From positions 35,730,060 through 35,794,059 of the forward strand of contig NC_081541.1 in NCBI RefSeq assembly GCF_901000735.1: DNA of 64,000 nt. The letters are read 5' to 3'. The notes below the pieces were generated by a model. The model did not search any database. It saw only the letters and a list, made by a program, of their open reading frames with translations, and was not told the DNA's origin. Origin of the DNA: Corylus avellana (Eukaryota > Streptophyta > Magnoliopsida > Fagales > Betulaceae). This document shows positions 22,701 to 36,400 of this stretch, piece after piece; the stretch's first letter is position 1, and every line of letters begins with the position of its first letter. The translations under genes were made by a program, and so were the position numbers.

Positions 22701-25700
22701 AAAATGGTATTAGAGCCACTTAGTAACGCCATGTGGTACTGGAACATTGCATGATGCGGCTTTGACAAGGATGTCGGAGGTTTAAAGGGGGGAGATTGTA
22801 ATACCTCGGTTCCATATTGGGAAGATGAGTAGTCCACATAGAGTGCTTGGTTTTTAGACACTCATGGGTGCTAAGTTTCACATTCTTAGTTGTTAAGTGA
22901 AACTGGGATTATAAGTGATTCTAGAGAAGCTGCAAATTGATTAGTTTTTTTGGGATGATAGCGCATATGTGACTTGCACTTTCCCTAGGTTGTTAAAATA
23001 ATGTTAGAGCCACGTTGTAGCATGACGTGGTCTTGACGAGAACGTCAAGGGTTTGAAGAGGGGGGCGGGGGGGAGGAGATTGTAACACCCTAGTCCTATA
23101 TTGGGAAGATGAATAGCCTACATAAAGTGTGAGGCTTACAAGAATACTCATGGGTGCTAAGTCTCACATTGTTTACTTACTATGTGAAACTGAACTTTAT
23201 AAGTGATTTTCGATAAGCTTCAAATTGACTAGTCATTTTGGGGTGATAATGCAGATATGGTTAACGCTTTACCTTGGGTCATTAAATACTTTGTTATTTA
23301 TGATGATGTTGATATAATTAGAGTATGAGGAGAAGCTGATAATTTTTCTTCATTTTTTTATTATCCAAATATGCCCAAGATTGTCTATCAAACCATTTTG
23401 TTAATTGGTATTTTCTTTCTAACCTTTTACTAAATTATATATATATATATATATATATATTTTAAAAAGATCGAAGTACTACAGCCTTATGCCTCCAATG
23501 CATGTGCTCATAGCAGTGCTATAACATTATCATTTGCACATCCTTCGTAGTCATGCTAACAGATTCAAAAGACAATTTTCACCATAAGTATTACAGCCAC
23601 AAAGAGGAAAAAAAATATAATGGGATGAACATAGGAAAGATGGTTGACAAAAGCATGTTATTTTTATGTCAGGAATTATTGAAGAACTTACCGCTTCAGA
23701 GGCATTATTGATGAATCTTTAAACCAAGTGAAAAAGATATTTGAATATCATTTTAAGAAAGTAAGAGAATAAAAAATTACGTAAATGATAATAATAACTA
23801 GCAAAACACATAATGGTCATATATCATGATTGAGCATGTGCTTACCAAGAGCCCACCAATCAATGGCGCTACTATGTCCCGCACCTGTAATAATTTCCTG
23901 AAATCAAGTATTTATGAGAACTTTGAAAAGAAATTAGTGTAAAATACTAATTACTATTATTATCATTCTCGTAGCAGATATTATTTGTAGCTATGCAATT
24001 ATTTGCTGCTAAATATGAACAGGATTATGTCAGCAGTAAACACCTACAAAATGGTATGAATATGCAACTGTATGCAGCTAGCATGTTTTGAAACAAAAAC
24101 ATATTTCCTGCCAATTATGAAAAGCCCAAGCTAAAAATAATAATATATCGGACATCAAAGCTGAGTTCCATATTGGATTAAATCCAGCAATGGCAGTAGG
24201 AAGCTAACTTTTGGAGCAAGCTTTCACCATTTAACAAAAAGGGCAAGCTTCAAATTATTCAACGAATGAGGGACAAAGAAAGTTTTATACTTCATAGATA
24301 TTTCTGTAAATATAGCCTACTGACACTTAATTTACTCCTTTTCAATGATTTTAGAACCCTCCAGAACAAATGGATCTGATATTTTACTTTCTCCTTAACT
24401 TTCTTTAGTCATTTAGCATGTTTAATTTGCAGACGCAGACCAGCGATGTACAGGGAAGCATCTTCCTTAGCAATTTTTTGCATGCAGAAGGACATGAAGC
24501 AGAACAAGGGCGTGCAGGACATAAAAGTTTATCAATAATCATTTCATCGGTGCCTCAATAGTACACATTTAATACATTTAAAACATTCCATAATCATTTG
24601 ATCGGTGCCTCAATAATACACATTTAATACATTTAAAACATTCCATAAAAGTTTGTTTGAAGAATATCCCAAGAATTCTAGAATCTGACAGAAACTAAAA
24701 CCATGTTTTCATCTGATATGAAATGAAGTACTAGAAATAGCATGAAGTACATGGACATTTAGCATGATTGAAGATTCACCGTACAGGAGCAATATATTCT
24801 TCGGTTCCAACAAATGAGTTTGACTGTGTAACTGGTTCTGCAACAAATGTTGGTGGTGGTCGACTCCTAGATCTCCTCCTCTTACTAGGTAATGCATGCT
24901 TTAGAATCTGCAGTACATAGTAGCACGTAAGAGCAGTCAGTAATTCTCAAGTATCCAGTAATTATCAAGCAGAAATGCAAAACTAAGAAGATAATGTAAT
25001 TCACCTTCCCAACATTTCATGGTACAAAGAATATTCAGAATCGATAAGAAGATATGCAAAGAAAAATTTCACTGTATTTTGGTAAAAAGAATGGTGGAAT
25101 AGTATTAATATAGTGACAGAATCAAAAAGATGAGTTGATGGAACCAAGAAAGAGAAGCAAAAATACTTAATCCACTAAGGTGGAAATGAACACAGACTTC
25201 CTCCATTTCATGAAAAGAAATAAATACAATTGAAAAGAATATGAGTGACATGAGAATTTCTGGCTTCAATCACACAACCTGTCGAAGAACCAATTTAGAT
25301 TTTTCATGCATGATCCTTCAACATGAAAGAGCAGTTGATTGCTCTCCTGTGAACAATCAACTCTTTGACTAACTTTTCTTTTTTAAATTTAAATTTATTT
25401 TTGTTGCCAACTTATGGTGGCTTTATTGACTTGATGAAGACCAGTAACACTATACTAGGAAACACAAAAACATGATGTATGAGTCTGTAAAAAGTGAAGC
25501 AGTAAATCTTCTGACAGAAAATGTAACATACTTGGGGTTTACATGATGCCATAAATGACAGATCAAAGTCAGTTAGTACGATATGCCCATCCTTCTGGAC
25601 CAAGATATTTTCAGGCTTCAGGTCACGATAAATTATTCCTGTACAAAGGCATGGGAAAAAAATAATAAGTGGAATACAAAATCTCTTGTTCCTAATTAGT

Positions 25701-28700
25701 GTGGATTGATATCATCATTCAGTCAAGCTTGTTACACTTACAAGTATTAACTGACAGGTTAGATAATTAGGCTACTCTAGTACAGCTATAACACGAGCAG
25801 AAACTCAAAGTCTCTAACAAGGTTTTGATGGACCAATGCTTAACAGCAGAGATTCTTAAATATGTTTTTTTTTTTTTTTTGGATTTGGCACCGGGTATCC
25901 AGAGTGCACAGGCCCTCGGCAAAGAGTTTCTCGCAAGTGTACCTCGGTTAATTCAAGAAGCGAACCCCCAGCCTGATGGCCCCAAAAAACAGTTTGCACT
26001 GATCAGTGAATTTCAAACATAAGACCTTGAGAAGCATACTCAAAGTCGCAGGCTGTCCAATCACTAAGCCAACCTCTTGGGGTTAGAGATTCTTAAATAT
26101 GTACCCCAAAACAAGTTATAGTTTAACATTTATGTATTATCCTTCAAATTAAATATTATATGAAAACAACGTAACTGTCAAGTAACTGTACTTTAGTTAC
26201 ATGCCTATGTCATTGAAAAATTTGATAACCAAACCTCTTGCATGTGGATAAGGATTTGGGAACACAAATTCTGCTTTTAGCTTATCGATCTTAACAGCCT
26301 ATCTCTGCTACGACTACCCACCAAGCTAAACATGAATAAAAATAGTTAAAACAGGCACTTCTCTGCTACAACTACCTACTGAGACTTGTATTTCCCACTT
26401 TAGAAATCAATTTCGATTCAAACATGAACATATGCAAGTACATAATATATATAATACAAGCACACGTGTGTGTGTGGCCCAAAGAGAGGAATGGCGATTA
26501 TAGAGAAGAAAATAATGGCAGTTTTGGTAATGTTTACCCCTCCCACTAATGGTAGTTTAGGACTTGGGAAGCACTCGCATAAATAAGCTCCTGCTGGTTT
26601 CCTCCAATTCATTATACAAGTATAAGAAAGAAAAGGAAAGAAAAACTACATTGATACAGTAAAATCAGAACTAGGGCACTAGAGATTCTCATGTGATCAA
26701 AATACCTAAACAGTGGAGATACTCCAAGGCAATGACGACCTCTGCTGCAAAGAACCTAGAGATCAATAAAAATTAGCATTGAAATAATTAAAGGTCCAGC
26801 ATATAAGAAGTGTATAGATATCTGGATCAGAATAAGATGTTTGAGTGTTTCGATTGAAAAATGAAGAGAAATCAACAACTCATAAGAACAAAGAGCCAAT
26901 CTGTGCTTCACATGACCAGTGGAACAATAAACAACCCAGTGTTGGAGATAGTTTGCAAGGAATATCTGAAATCATTACATTTCTAGTTGCATCAACTTTA
27001 TCTCAACTTCGATAGTAGTGAAAATCCAGTATGATCAAGAATTTCAACTAGCTAAGATATGTATACAAACATGAGAGTACCTTGCAGATTCCTCTTTAAA
27101 AATTTTCATAGGCTGCTTGTCAAGCACGGCAAACAATTCTCCACCAGGGCAAAAGTCTGTTATCAAACAAACGTGTGTAGGGGTCTGAAGAGACAAAGAG
27201 ACATCAGTATACTCAAATGCATTATAAATCAGTCCTATCAACCAACAAGGAAAATTTCCATACTGTCATCAATGAAGTATGTTAGATCCATGTTTATTTT
27301 TGATATTGTTTGTCCGCAATGTAAATCAGATACTTCTATAAAGGTACTGATACTCTTGGATACTCCCAATACGTATTCAATACTCCATAAAAAAATCCAA
27401 ATTCTGAAAATATAATTTTTAAATCTGGCAAGATAAGCAATACTTCTTGGAGATATATATATATATATATAAAGACAGTCTAGCATATTATAAATACAAC
27501 CTCTTTAAGTACAGAAAAGGAGTCGTACTGTGAGTAAAACATAGCAAAGGTTTAAAAGATACAACTAGAGTAATGTGTAAATAAGGATGCTTGCATGATT
27601 AGATCAGTTGTGTCAGTGTTAAGAGTGCTTGTGAGCTTGAAAAACTATATAGTCTAGAATCTTTCTGGTATTCAATTACAGCTCAGGCTGCAATTATAAT
27701 TTTAATTCTCTTCAAAATCATGAGATAGAAGTATTCATCCATGGACTATACTCATATGCATGTTTATGGACATAAATGTAATAGAGCATACAGATATTCA
27801 AAGTTCAGTAAGAGAAAATTATAATTACAAACAAAAATGAGTAGACCTGAAATGAAGTGTAGAGTGTGGGAAGAAAAGGATGATCGAGTAGCGAAATGAT
27901 TTCCCTCTCGATGCATGCTCGGTGAACCTGGACAATACCCACAATAATGTATGATCCTTAGAGCAAATGAGTGATATGAATTAACTCTTCTGCAAAAACT
28001 AAAAGGAGAGTGCATATCTAAGCATGTGCATGTGGGACTGCTAGATGTGCGTGCACCATGTAGCAAAATTCCTACGTTAACATCAATGATGGTATGCAGA
28101 TGCATTTGTACTCCCTAATTTTGATTTATAGAATATATTAAAAATTGATAGATTAATCTTCAGAAGAAAACATGAAATTTGATTAGAATAGGGCATCGTG
28201 TTAACAATAAATAAGTTTGCTGAGACAAGCTCTGCTACTAGATGAACAAAACACATAAGTTTGTAATTAACACATGATAACAATAACTTGGTGGATCACG
28301 GTATCCAATTTCGAACATGGGATGCAGATTTTAATGAGAATTTCCATACAATCTGGAACTGCAATAAGTATTTCAATCTACGAAAAGAATCGATTACAGA
28401 TGACACCGTCTTTCATCATTAACTGACCAATTTTAAGAACACTGCAACAGGGAATATGCTGGATTCCTAGCAGCCAATAAGTTCACTGTCAAGACTTCAT
28501 CCAAGGCAATGAACCTTAAAGGCTGAAGTCCTTCACCCCAGAGGAAATAATGAAATGGTAATCCTACTGATTTATGACTAAAACCGCATTTGACAAAATA
28601 GAGAAATTTTGAAACAAGCTTCATCACAATTGAATCGTCAGTATTGGCAAAGTGACTAGTTTGAGATAAAATAATTTCTCTAAGCATTAACTGATTTCCA

Positions 28701-30451
28701 AACAAATATGTACTTTTCATAGACATATATAATTGATATGATTTTAGAAGCGCATATGTGTCTTTGATTTATCAAGAGCTTATGACATTCACAAAACTTT
28801 CAAATATAAGAGAAGGCCACAGATTCCAAGCCACTATATCATGAAATGTATCAATTTTGTAAAAGAAACTGAAACCAAATACTTTCTTGCAGACTCGATA
28901 AAAGTCATTGAGTGTTTAGTTAACACAAAAACGCAAAAGAATTGCCAAATAAATATTCTTTATAGAGTGCAAATGCTTGCATTCAACACATTTAAGAAAT
29001 AACAGTTATAGCATGTTAGAATATTAATTAAATGATCAAATTCATCATTTTTCATCGGCTTAAGCTTTTGGGGTGATTAATGATTTAACATGGTATTAGT
29101 GTGTGATTCTGAGTTTGAATCCTTATTCCACAGTTTATCTCATTTCTATTAAATATTTCATGTGTTGCGCTCTATTTATTAAGGGGGAGGAGTTTAGGCC
29201 CACAAGTGAGAGGATGTGTTAGATAATTAATTAAATGATTCAATCCAAGCTTTCCCATTATCTTATACTTAAGGTATTATTGGTGATTTAACATAGAAAA
29301 AGAACAAAAGCTTGTGTTAATTTAAGGTAGCATATTTCAATCAGATAGGTAAATGGCAACCAGATCATTTATTACATTGCTTTAGAAGGAAACGAAATTT
29401 GATATGGTTCTCTGTACATTCAGACCTTGTTACGGTTAAGCATTGCTGACTTTTCCATTGCCTTCATAGCATACACTTCACTAGTACCTTGCAGTTCCAC
29501 CAAATGAACACTGCAACAAATACCAAAGTAATTTAATCAAAAAGCAGACCAAAGAATCCAATTTTTACATTAATGCTTTGGATGTCAAACAAAACCTTTA
29601 TGTCGCCTCGAGATATATAGCAATTTTACACACCAGTTTTGAAAACATGGGTGAACCACCAAGTGCAAAACACGGGAGTAAAAAATCAATTTTTCTTCAA
29701 GCTAAAACAGACCAGTACCAAAAAAAAAAATTATGAAGTCACTGGATTGATGAATACTGAAGGAGAGACCTACCAGGGTTTTAAAAAAAAAAAAAAAAAG
29801 GTTGCATGACACTCTCCTTCAAGTTTTGAGCATGATGCCTAGGGATGGGGCATTACATATTACATAATTTTAGTTTAGAGTTCAACCTACTTTTGTTTGT
29901 GAAAATATATTACTAATACCATATCTTCCCCTATCTGGAGTCCATAAAATAAATCCTAAAAGACCAATTCTTCTTATAAAACATAGATTTTGAAAACCTT
30001 CCAAAATTTTTGGGATCCAAATTCCTTTTCATATTTCCTTTTTCTATTCAATTAAATCATCTACTTTTAGGTCTCTAAGATTGCGCTACTTCATGCCATT
30101 TGACTTCTTTGTACATGTCTAAACTATCTTACGGAATTGCCTATCTGAACACCTATGAAAATGAATTAGATCCTGTCTTGCACTTATTCCTGTACCACTC
30201 CAGTCCTTCTGCTTGCATCTATGGTTTATTAACTTTGCACGTTTAACGGGTGAAGGGTTCCTACTAAATGTTGTGCTCATTTAATCTGTCTTGGTGGATG
30301 AGATCATAAGACCAAGAGTGGTAGATGCAACAGAAAAACCATGTAGGAATTCATTGGAATATAAATGCTCTGTTTGTTTCGACGTAAAATGTTTTCATGA
30401 AAAATGATTTCCTAGAAAACACTTTACATTGTTTGGCACGTACAGCAAATC

Positions 30452-30493
<42 letters not shown>

Positions 30494-33400
30494 CATATTA
30501 AACTCTAAATTACGAAAATGTCTCAACCAGGTCTTGGAGGTGTCCTAACCGAGTCTTGCCGAGACTACACCAGGACCCGCTCGGCACCCCAGCGGGACCT
30601 ATCCGAGATATCTCAGGTGGGTCCTGGTCGGGTCTCGGACAGGTCTTGGGCGGGTCCTGGTCGGGTCCCAAGTGGGTCTTGGTGGGGTCCCAGGTGAGTC
30701 CCGGTGACTTTTCTGCTAGATCTATTGATTTAAGAATGAGATGCTCAAACTCGAAAAATGGTTTATAATTTTCAAAAAAAGAAACTATTTTCCGAAAATT
30801 AAAGAAGGATTTTCGGTCAAACGAAAAATATTTTCCATTGACTATTATTTTAGTCGTACCAAACACCAGAAAATAGGGAAACAATTTTCCAAAAATCATT
30901 TGCATCGAAACAAACAGAGCCAAAGTGTCTTCAAAAGTAGATTAAACAAAAGTATACAGGGAACATGAAAGGAGCAGGTGCTACCCAAGAACAATTAGCC
31001 GATCTGGATTTGTGAATCAAAGTATAGGATTATTAAGGAGATCTGAAGTAACCATAAGGAAGGAAGAAGGGAAGAGGGCGCTGGCCATAAAAGGAATACA
31101 ACATTCTCTAAGGTGATTATAAGATCTGTTTTCAGAGACCTAAATTACCCTTATGGAAGGGGTAAGGGAGGAGATCCCCCCTTCCATTGCTCCTAGCAAA
31201 AACATGGTATGCGCACTAAAAAGCGGAATAAATAGCATATGTCATAAATACTGATAAATAAAATATCAAAATGCACTCAGACACAATTAGAGAGGCAATA
31301 ATTTGGAACTCGTATATAATTATATTGCTATACTTAAAAAATAATAATTCTATTGCAACAAGTTTTCTGAATCAAGGCGATCTATTTCAATCTCATTTGC
31401 AAAAGGCACTTTACCTGCCAGTATCTCCGCAACCCAATGGTCTTATTGGCTTAAAATGATGTAGCCCAAGTTTTTCACCGCGTGCAGTGATCTAAGAAGC
31501 ACAAAGGGATAGAAGGGAAGAAATAATGAAATATCAGTAAGGAAGACAGCTGTAAGATACCATACGAAACTATTTAACAAACAACGTATATGGATTTCAA
31601 GGAGTAGCAATTTGTAATTATAAATCTTCAAGACCTTCAGAGCCTACCACAAAAAATACAATCCATGATACATGTGATACTTGTCAAAAACTGTCATTTA
31701 CATTTACTAAAATGTCATTAAATAAGTACTAATCCCAAAAGTTTAAGCTATTAGATGGAGAGGTAAAGCTAGCATATAAGTCTATATCAAATTGAATTTA
31801 CGAACTATATTGATGATAAATTATCACTTGTTCCAAAAGTTTAAACTATTAATTGGACTAGCATATAAATCCATACCTAATAACACACCTAATCAATGAG
31901 GCCTCTTTAACAAGCCCTCTCTTGAATAGACTCAAAATTACATGTGTAATTATAATAGAAATGTCTCTCATTATAAGTGGGACCAAACACATAGATATTT
32001 GAAATTAACTGATATGAATAGAGGTAAGATGAGATTTGACAGATGATCTTCGAGTATGATACCGTAATATTTGACCATTTATCCTAAAAGTTTAAGCTAC
32101 TAAGTGAAACAACCAACTAATATATAGATCCATATTCAACTCCTTAAACAATCAATTGAGGACTTTCTAAGAAACATAACTCCATATAGTGGACATCTAT
32201 AGCACCAAGAGCTCAAATCTAATGTAGACTTGAAGCGTGACTTACAAATATGTGCTACTCTTTTGTGCTTTATGGGCAAAATTTCTCTTAATAATATTGT
32301 AGAAGTTACTTATCAAAAAAAATAAAAATAATATTGTAGAAGTTATCAGGACCTGAGTCCTTGAAAAGATTAACCACAAAGGAGAAATGACACTCCTCAT
32401 ATCATCAAAGTTTGAAAGGAAAAGGAATTACTGCAAAAAGGAGATCAAAATGCTCCAAACGAAAGCGTTGTGTTGTAATGGCCTGAATGATGTGTCCAAA
32501 TTATGCTTTACTGGGTATAAATGAGTAGTTAATGAAGCACCAAAATTGTGTATAGACACTTATTAATAGTTCTAAAGGCCTTTATCCAGTGTGGGTGCTG
32601 CCAAGCAGGGTACTCTGAGGGTAGATTTCGATATGGTCCAAAGCCTCAGCCGTTTCAGATGAAATTTTTCAATGATAGAACCCACACACTTGTGGTTGAC
32701 GGCATCAAATGTAAGAAAGCTATATATATGACAGCACATATTGCTAATGGTAACAATAATAATGAAATCAAATAGATTAACTCTATTCTCAACTCATTAA
32801 ATCCTTATCCCCAACAAATTGAAGTTCAATATACAAGATAAGTTTGATGAGCAATATCATTTCAATGGTATTAGAATGTTATACAGTGCAATTTTAACTT
32901 TTACAAAGTGGTACCTTTTGTATTGCTAGCCAAGAAGAACTCTCTTTCTTGTGAGGCCTTGGAAAGACAGGCCCAGAATGAATTGCCCACAAATCTTCTG
33001 GTCTCTGAAAAATTGTAGAATATAAAAGTTGTATCAGCTATTAACCAACATAATTGCTGAAATAGAACCAGGATCTCATCATCAATGAAATATAAGATGT
33101 AGCAATACTTAAAAAAGTAAAATTTAAAAGATAGAAATATAAAAAATCTAAAATGTTTTAAGATATAGATCATACCACAATGAATTCTAATCCATAATTA
33201 CAAACACTTGCGCAAATTCTAAACTATATTTTTATGAAAGAATGTATAGCAGACAAATTCTTCATGCCATAACAAGTATTCAGAGTTCCTAAATCACATC
33301 ACTGCTTATTTGTGTGTGTCTGTAGGTGGGGGGGTAGCATGCGCATGCCATTCAAAATCATCAACATTGATATGTTGAAAATGAGATACAAGGGTTTTTT

Positions 33401-36400
33401 TTTTACAAAAAAAAAAAAAAAATTGTAAGTCAAGCTTGTTTGTAATATTTCAGTTTGAACATTTAATAGCCCTATTCTGAGGAAATTTTATGAAAGTCAA
33501 ATGATTCACATAATTCTTGTTTGAACTTTAGAGGTATCAAATTGTAAGGATTGGTGACCAGGTAACTTAACATAGTCTATTATTCTAATAAGTAAAACCG
33601 CACTGCAAATCTTTTAAAGCAATGACAAATGCGTCATTGATTATCAGTCTGAACATGAAGCCAAAAAAGTACCTTACCAAGTTGGCATCAGGAAGTTCTC
33701 TGACAGCGTCATCAACATTTTCTGCAGTGGCTTTGACCTGATAAAAGAGAAACAAGCATTAAAAAATGTTGAAAAAGAAGTGGAAAAGAAAAAGGAAACC
33801 ATTCATATCAAAACATAACCTAAACTAATGAAGATAAAAGATGCACTTGACATGGGCTGAGTTTCTACCAGAGTAGATTACCCATAGTAACCCAAATCAT
33901 TATTTCACCAGTGCTATTTTAAATACCCATGCTAACAGTGACAATCTCCAAAGTCTTACTTTCATATGAGGTCTTTCTTTCTACCAAACCTAGATACACA
34001 GTTTTTAGCAGCACAAAATATAGTCTGGTTGATTAAAAACTAAGGATATGTAATTGTAAATGCAACGATATTTGAATTCTCAGACAAATCCTCAATATAA
34101 ATGTTTGAAGTTGTTTTATATGATAAGCAATAACAGTTTGCAACAAGAGTAATGCCTTCTGATGTTTAGAACCTGGGTAATTCCTGGGACTCTCGCCTAT
34201 AAGTTGTCTGAAAAGATAATGAAAACCTGAGCTAGCAACTACAATACATAAAGAATGGGGCATCAACATCATGGTTAAATTAGCATGTTAGTAATAAATC
34301 CACATACAGAAAAGTGAGTTATGAGTAACTTAACAAAGATTTTTACAACTAATCACTGTGAGATCTATGAACCCTTTATCACTAATTGGGTCCATTATAC
34401 GTATCTTTTTTTTTTTTCTTTTTTTTTTTGGGAATTCTGTTCCATCTACAGTCCTAGTCTCAGTCAACTTTTCTCATGTTATATCCTTCTTCACTACCTA
34501 TATTATTTTGGGCTTGCTCTGCGCTCTTCACTCATTTAACTTGAACTAGTGCAATCGTTGGTCTTCGTTGCATAAACTAAACCACCTTGAATAATTGTCC
34601 CTCATCTCTTCCTCAATAGGTACCACCACCAATATTTAATGGATATTTTCATTCCTTATTCTATCTTTGTTAGTATGTCCACTCATCTATTTTAAAATTC
34701 TTATTTCAGCTACCCCCATTTCATAAATGTGTTATAGACCAACATTCTGAACCATGAAAACATAGGTACTTTTACAGCAATCCTATAAAGACAACAAAAG
34801 ATTTTTTTTTTAAAAAAAAAAAACATACCAACTTTGCACTTTTTTGCTCTGTTCTCTCCGAGAGCCGATTGCGCAGAGGTTCCACATGATCACTTCCATC
34901 TAGTTGGACACCAATGAAGTATTGAAGCTCACCCTACCAAAGTTACATGGGCCTCAAGTGAAAAACTCAAAAGGGAATTAACATCCTAATTCAATGGATA
35001 TTGAATCCAAGATTTGATTTAGCAAAATCTCCAGGCAAAAAATCTCATAGTCACCTTTTGGTCACGCATAGGTTGCAAGTGAAACAAATTCCAGAATTTT
35101 TTTCCTGAAATTCATGAAATCATAAGAATTTTATCATGATAGAAATTATTTTTTTTAAAAAAAAAAAAAAAACTAAAAGAAGATACCTTGAAAGAAAGGA
35201 AAAAAACCTAAACTCCAAAGAGACTTTATATATTATACGATAATTCCAACCAAATGCACTACAACTCCAAGTTTTCAAGCGACATGAAATGGTAAAATAA
35301 AGGGAAAGTACACTTTACCCCCCAAGTATCACCACTTTTGCATTTTAGATTCCGAAGTTTAAAAAGTGACATTTGAACTCCAAAAACTACCAAACTGTGA
35401 TTTAGCACATCCGTTAAGTTTTTTTGTTTGTTTGGACATAATGTAAGTCACGTGTGTCGCATGTGACTTTTTAGCCCCTAAACTCCCAAAAATGCTTTGG
35501 AGGTTAAACAAAGAAAAAAAGATGGAAAAGAAACCAACCCCAAATTTTTCTCCCCTTTTTTTGTTTTTGTTTTTGTATTATTTTTTATTTTGTATTTTTT
35601 CTCTTTTGGGGGGCTTTAAGGGCTAAATAGTCAAGTGTGACACACGTGACTTAATTTAGGGGCTAGATTTTTTGGAGTTTAGGGCTAAAAAGTTAAGTGC
35701 GACACAATTTCGTAATTTGTGGGGTTCAAGTGTCACTTTTTAAACTTTGGTGGCTAAAATGCAAAATAATTTAACTAGATATCAAAAGCATTTACTTACC
35801 ACTCTTAGTATAATTGATCAACTGAACAGTGATTTCCCTTTGTTTTCTAATGGCTTCTCTTATCTGTGAGACGGTTGCTTGATCTGTTTCAGGTCCTTGA
35901 AGAAACCTGTAAAATGGATGAGACAAATTAGAGTAGAGCTGGCATTATTGATCGAAGGAGTGGAAAATAACAAGATAGGAGAGATAAGAATAATGATTTT
36001 TGAAACAAAAATGCTATGCTGAATTCATAAATCATAAAAATCATTAAAAAGATATTATAGCAATGACAATCATCATAAATTTTAATATAACTCAAGTTTC
36101 AGCAAGTAATATAGCCCACCTGAAAAGAATATAGACTAGACCTTCAAACTACAGTCCCCAAGCTTTTCAGTGCATCAAATGGGGCATGCATATGGTAGAG
36201 GCACAAATATAAAAAATAAAATAAATAAATAAAAAATCTGCCTTCCAATTTCTAAAAACAATCTTTGATGAATGAGTAAAGTAGCTACCAGTGAAGGAGT
36301 CCACTTCTAATCTCTCAACAACATTTGAAATCATTGACATACTAACATACTTATCTTCTCCCATACCTCGTAAACAAATTTCATATTACCCGTCTAAGAT

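Noticed and set aside
21267..23286. A satellite or CRISPR-like array
   Set aside because: Units are about 200 bp, unevenly spaced, and have LTR ends, primer-binding sites and polypurine tracts; this is a plant intron.
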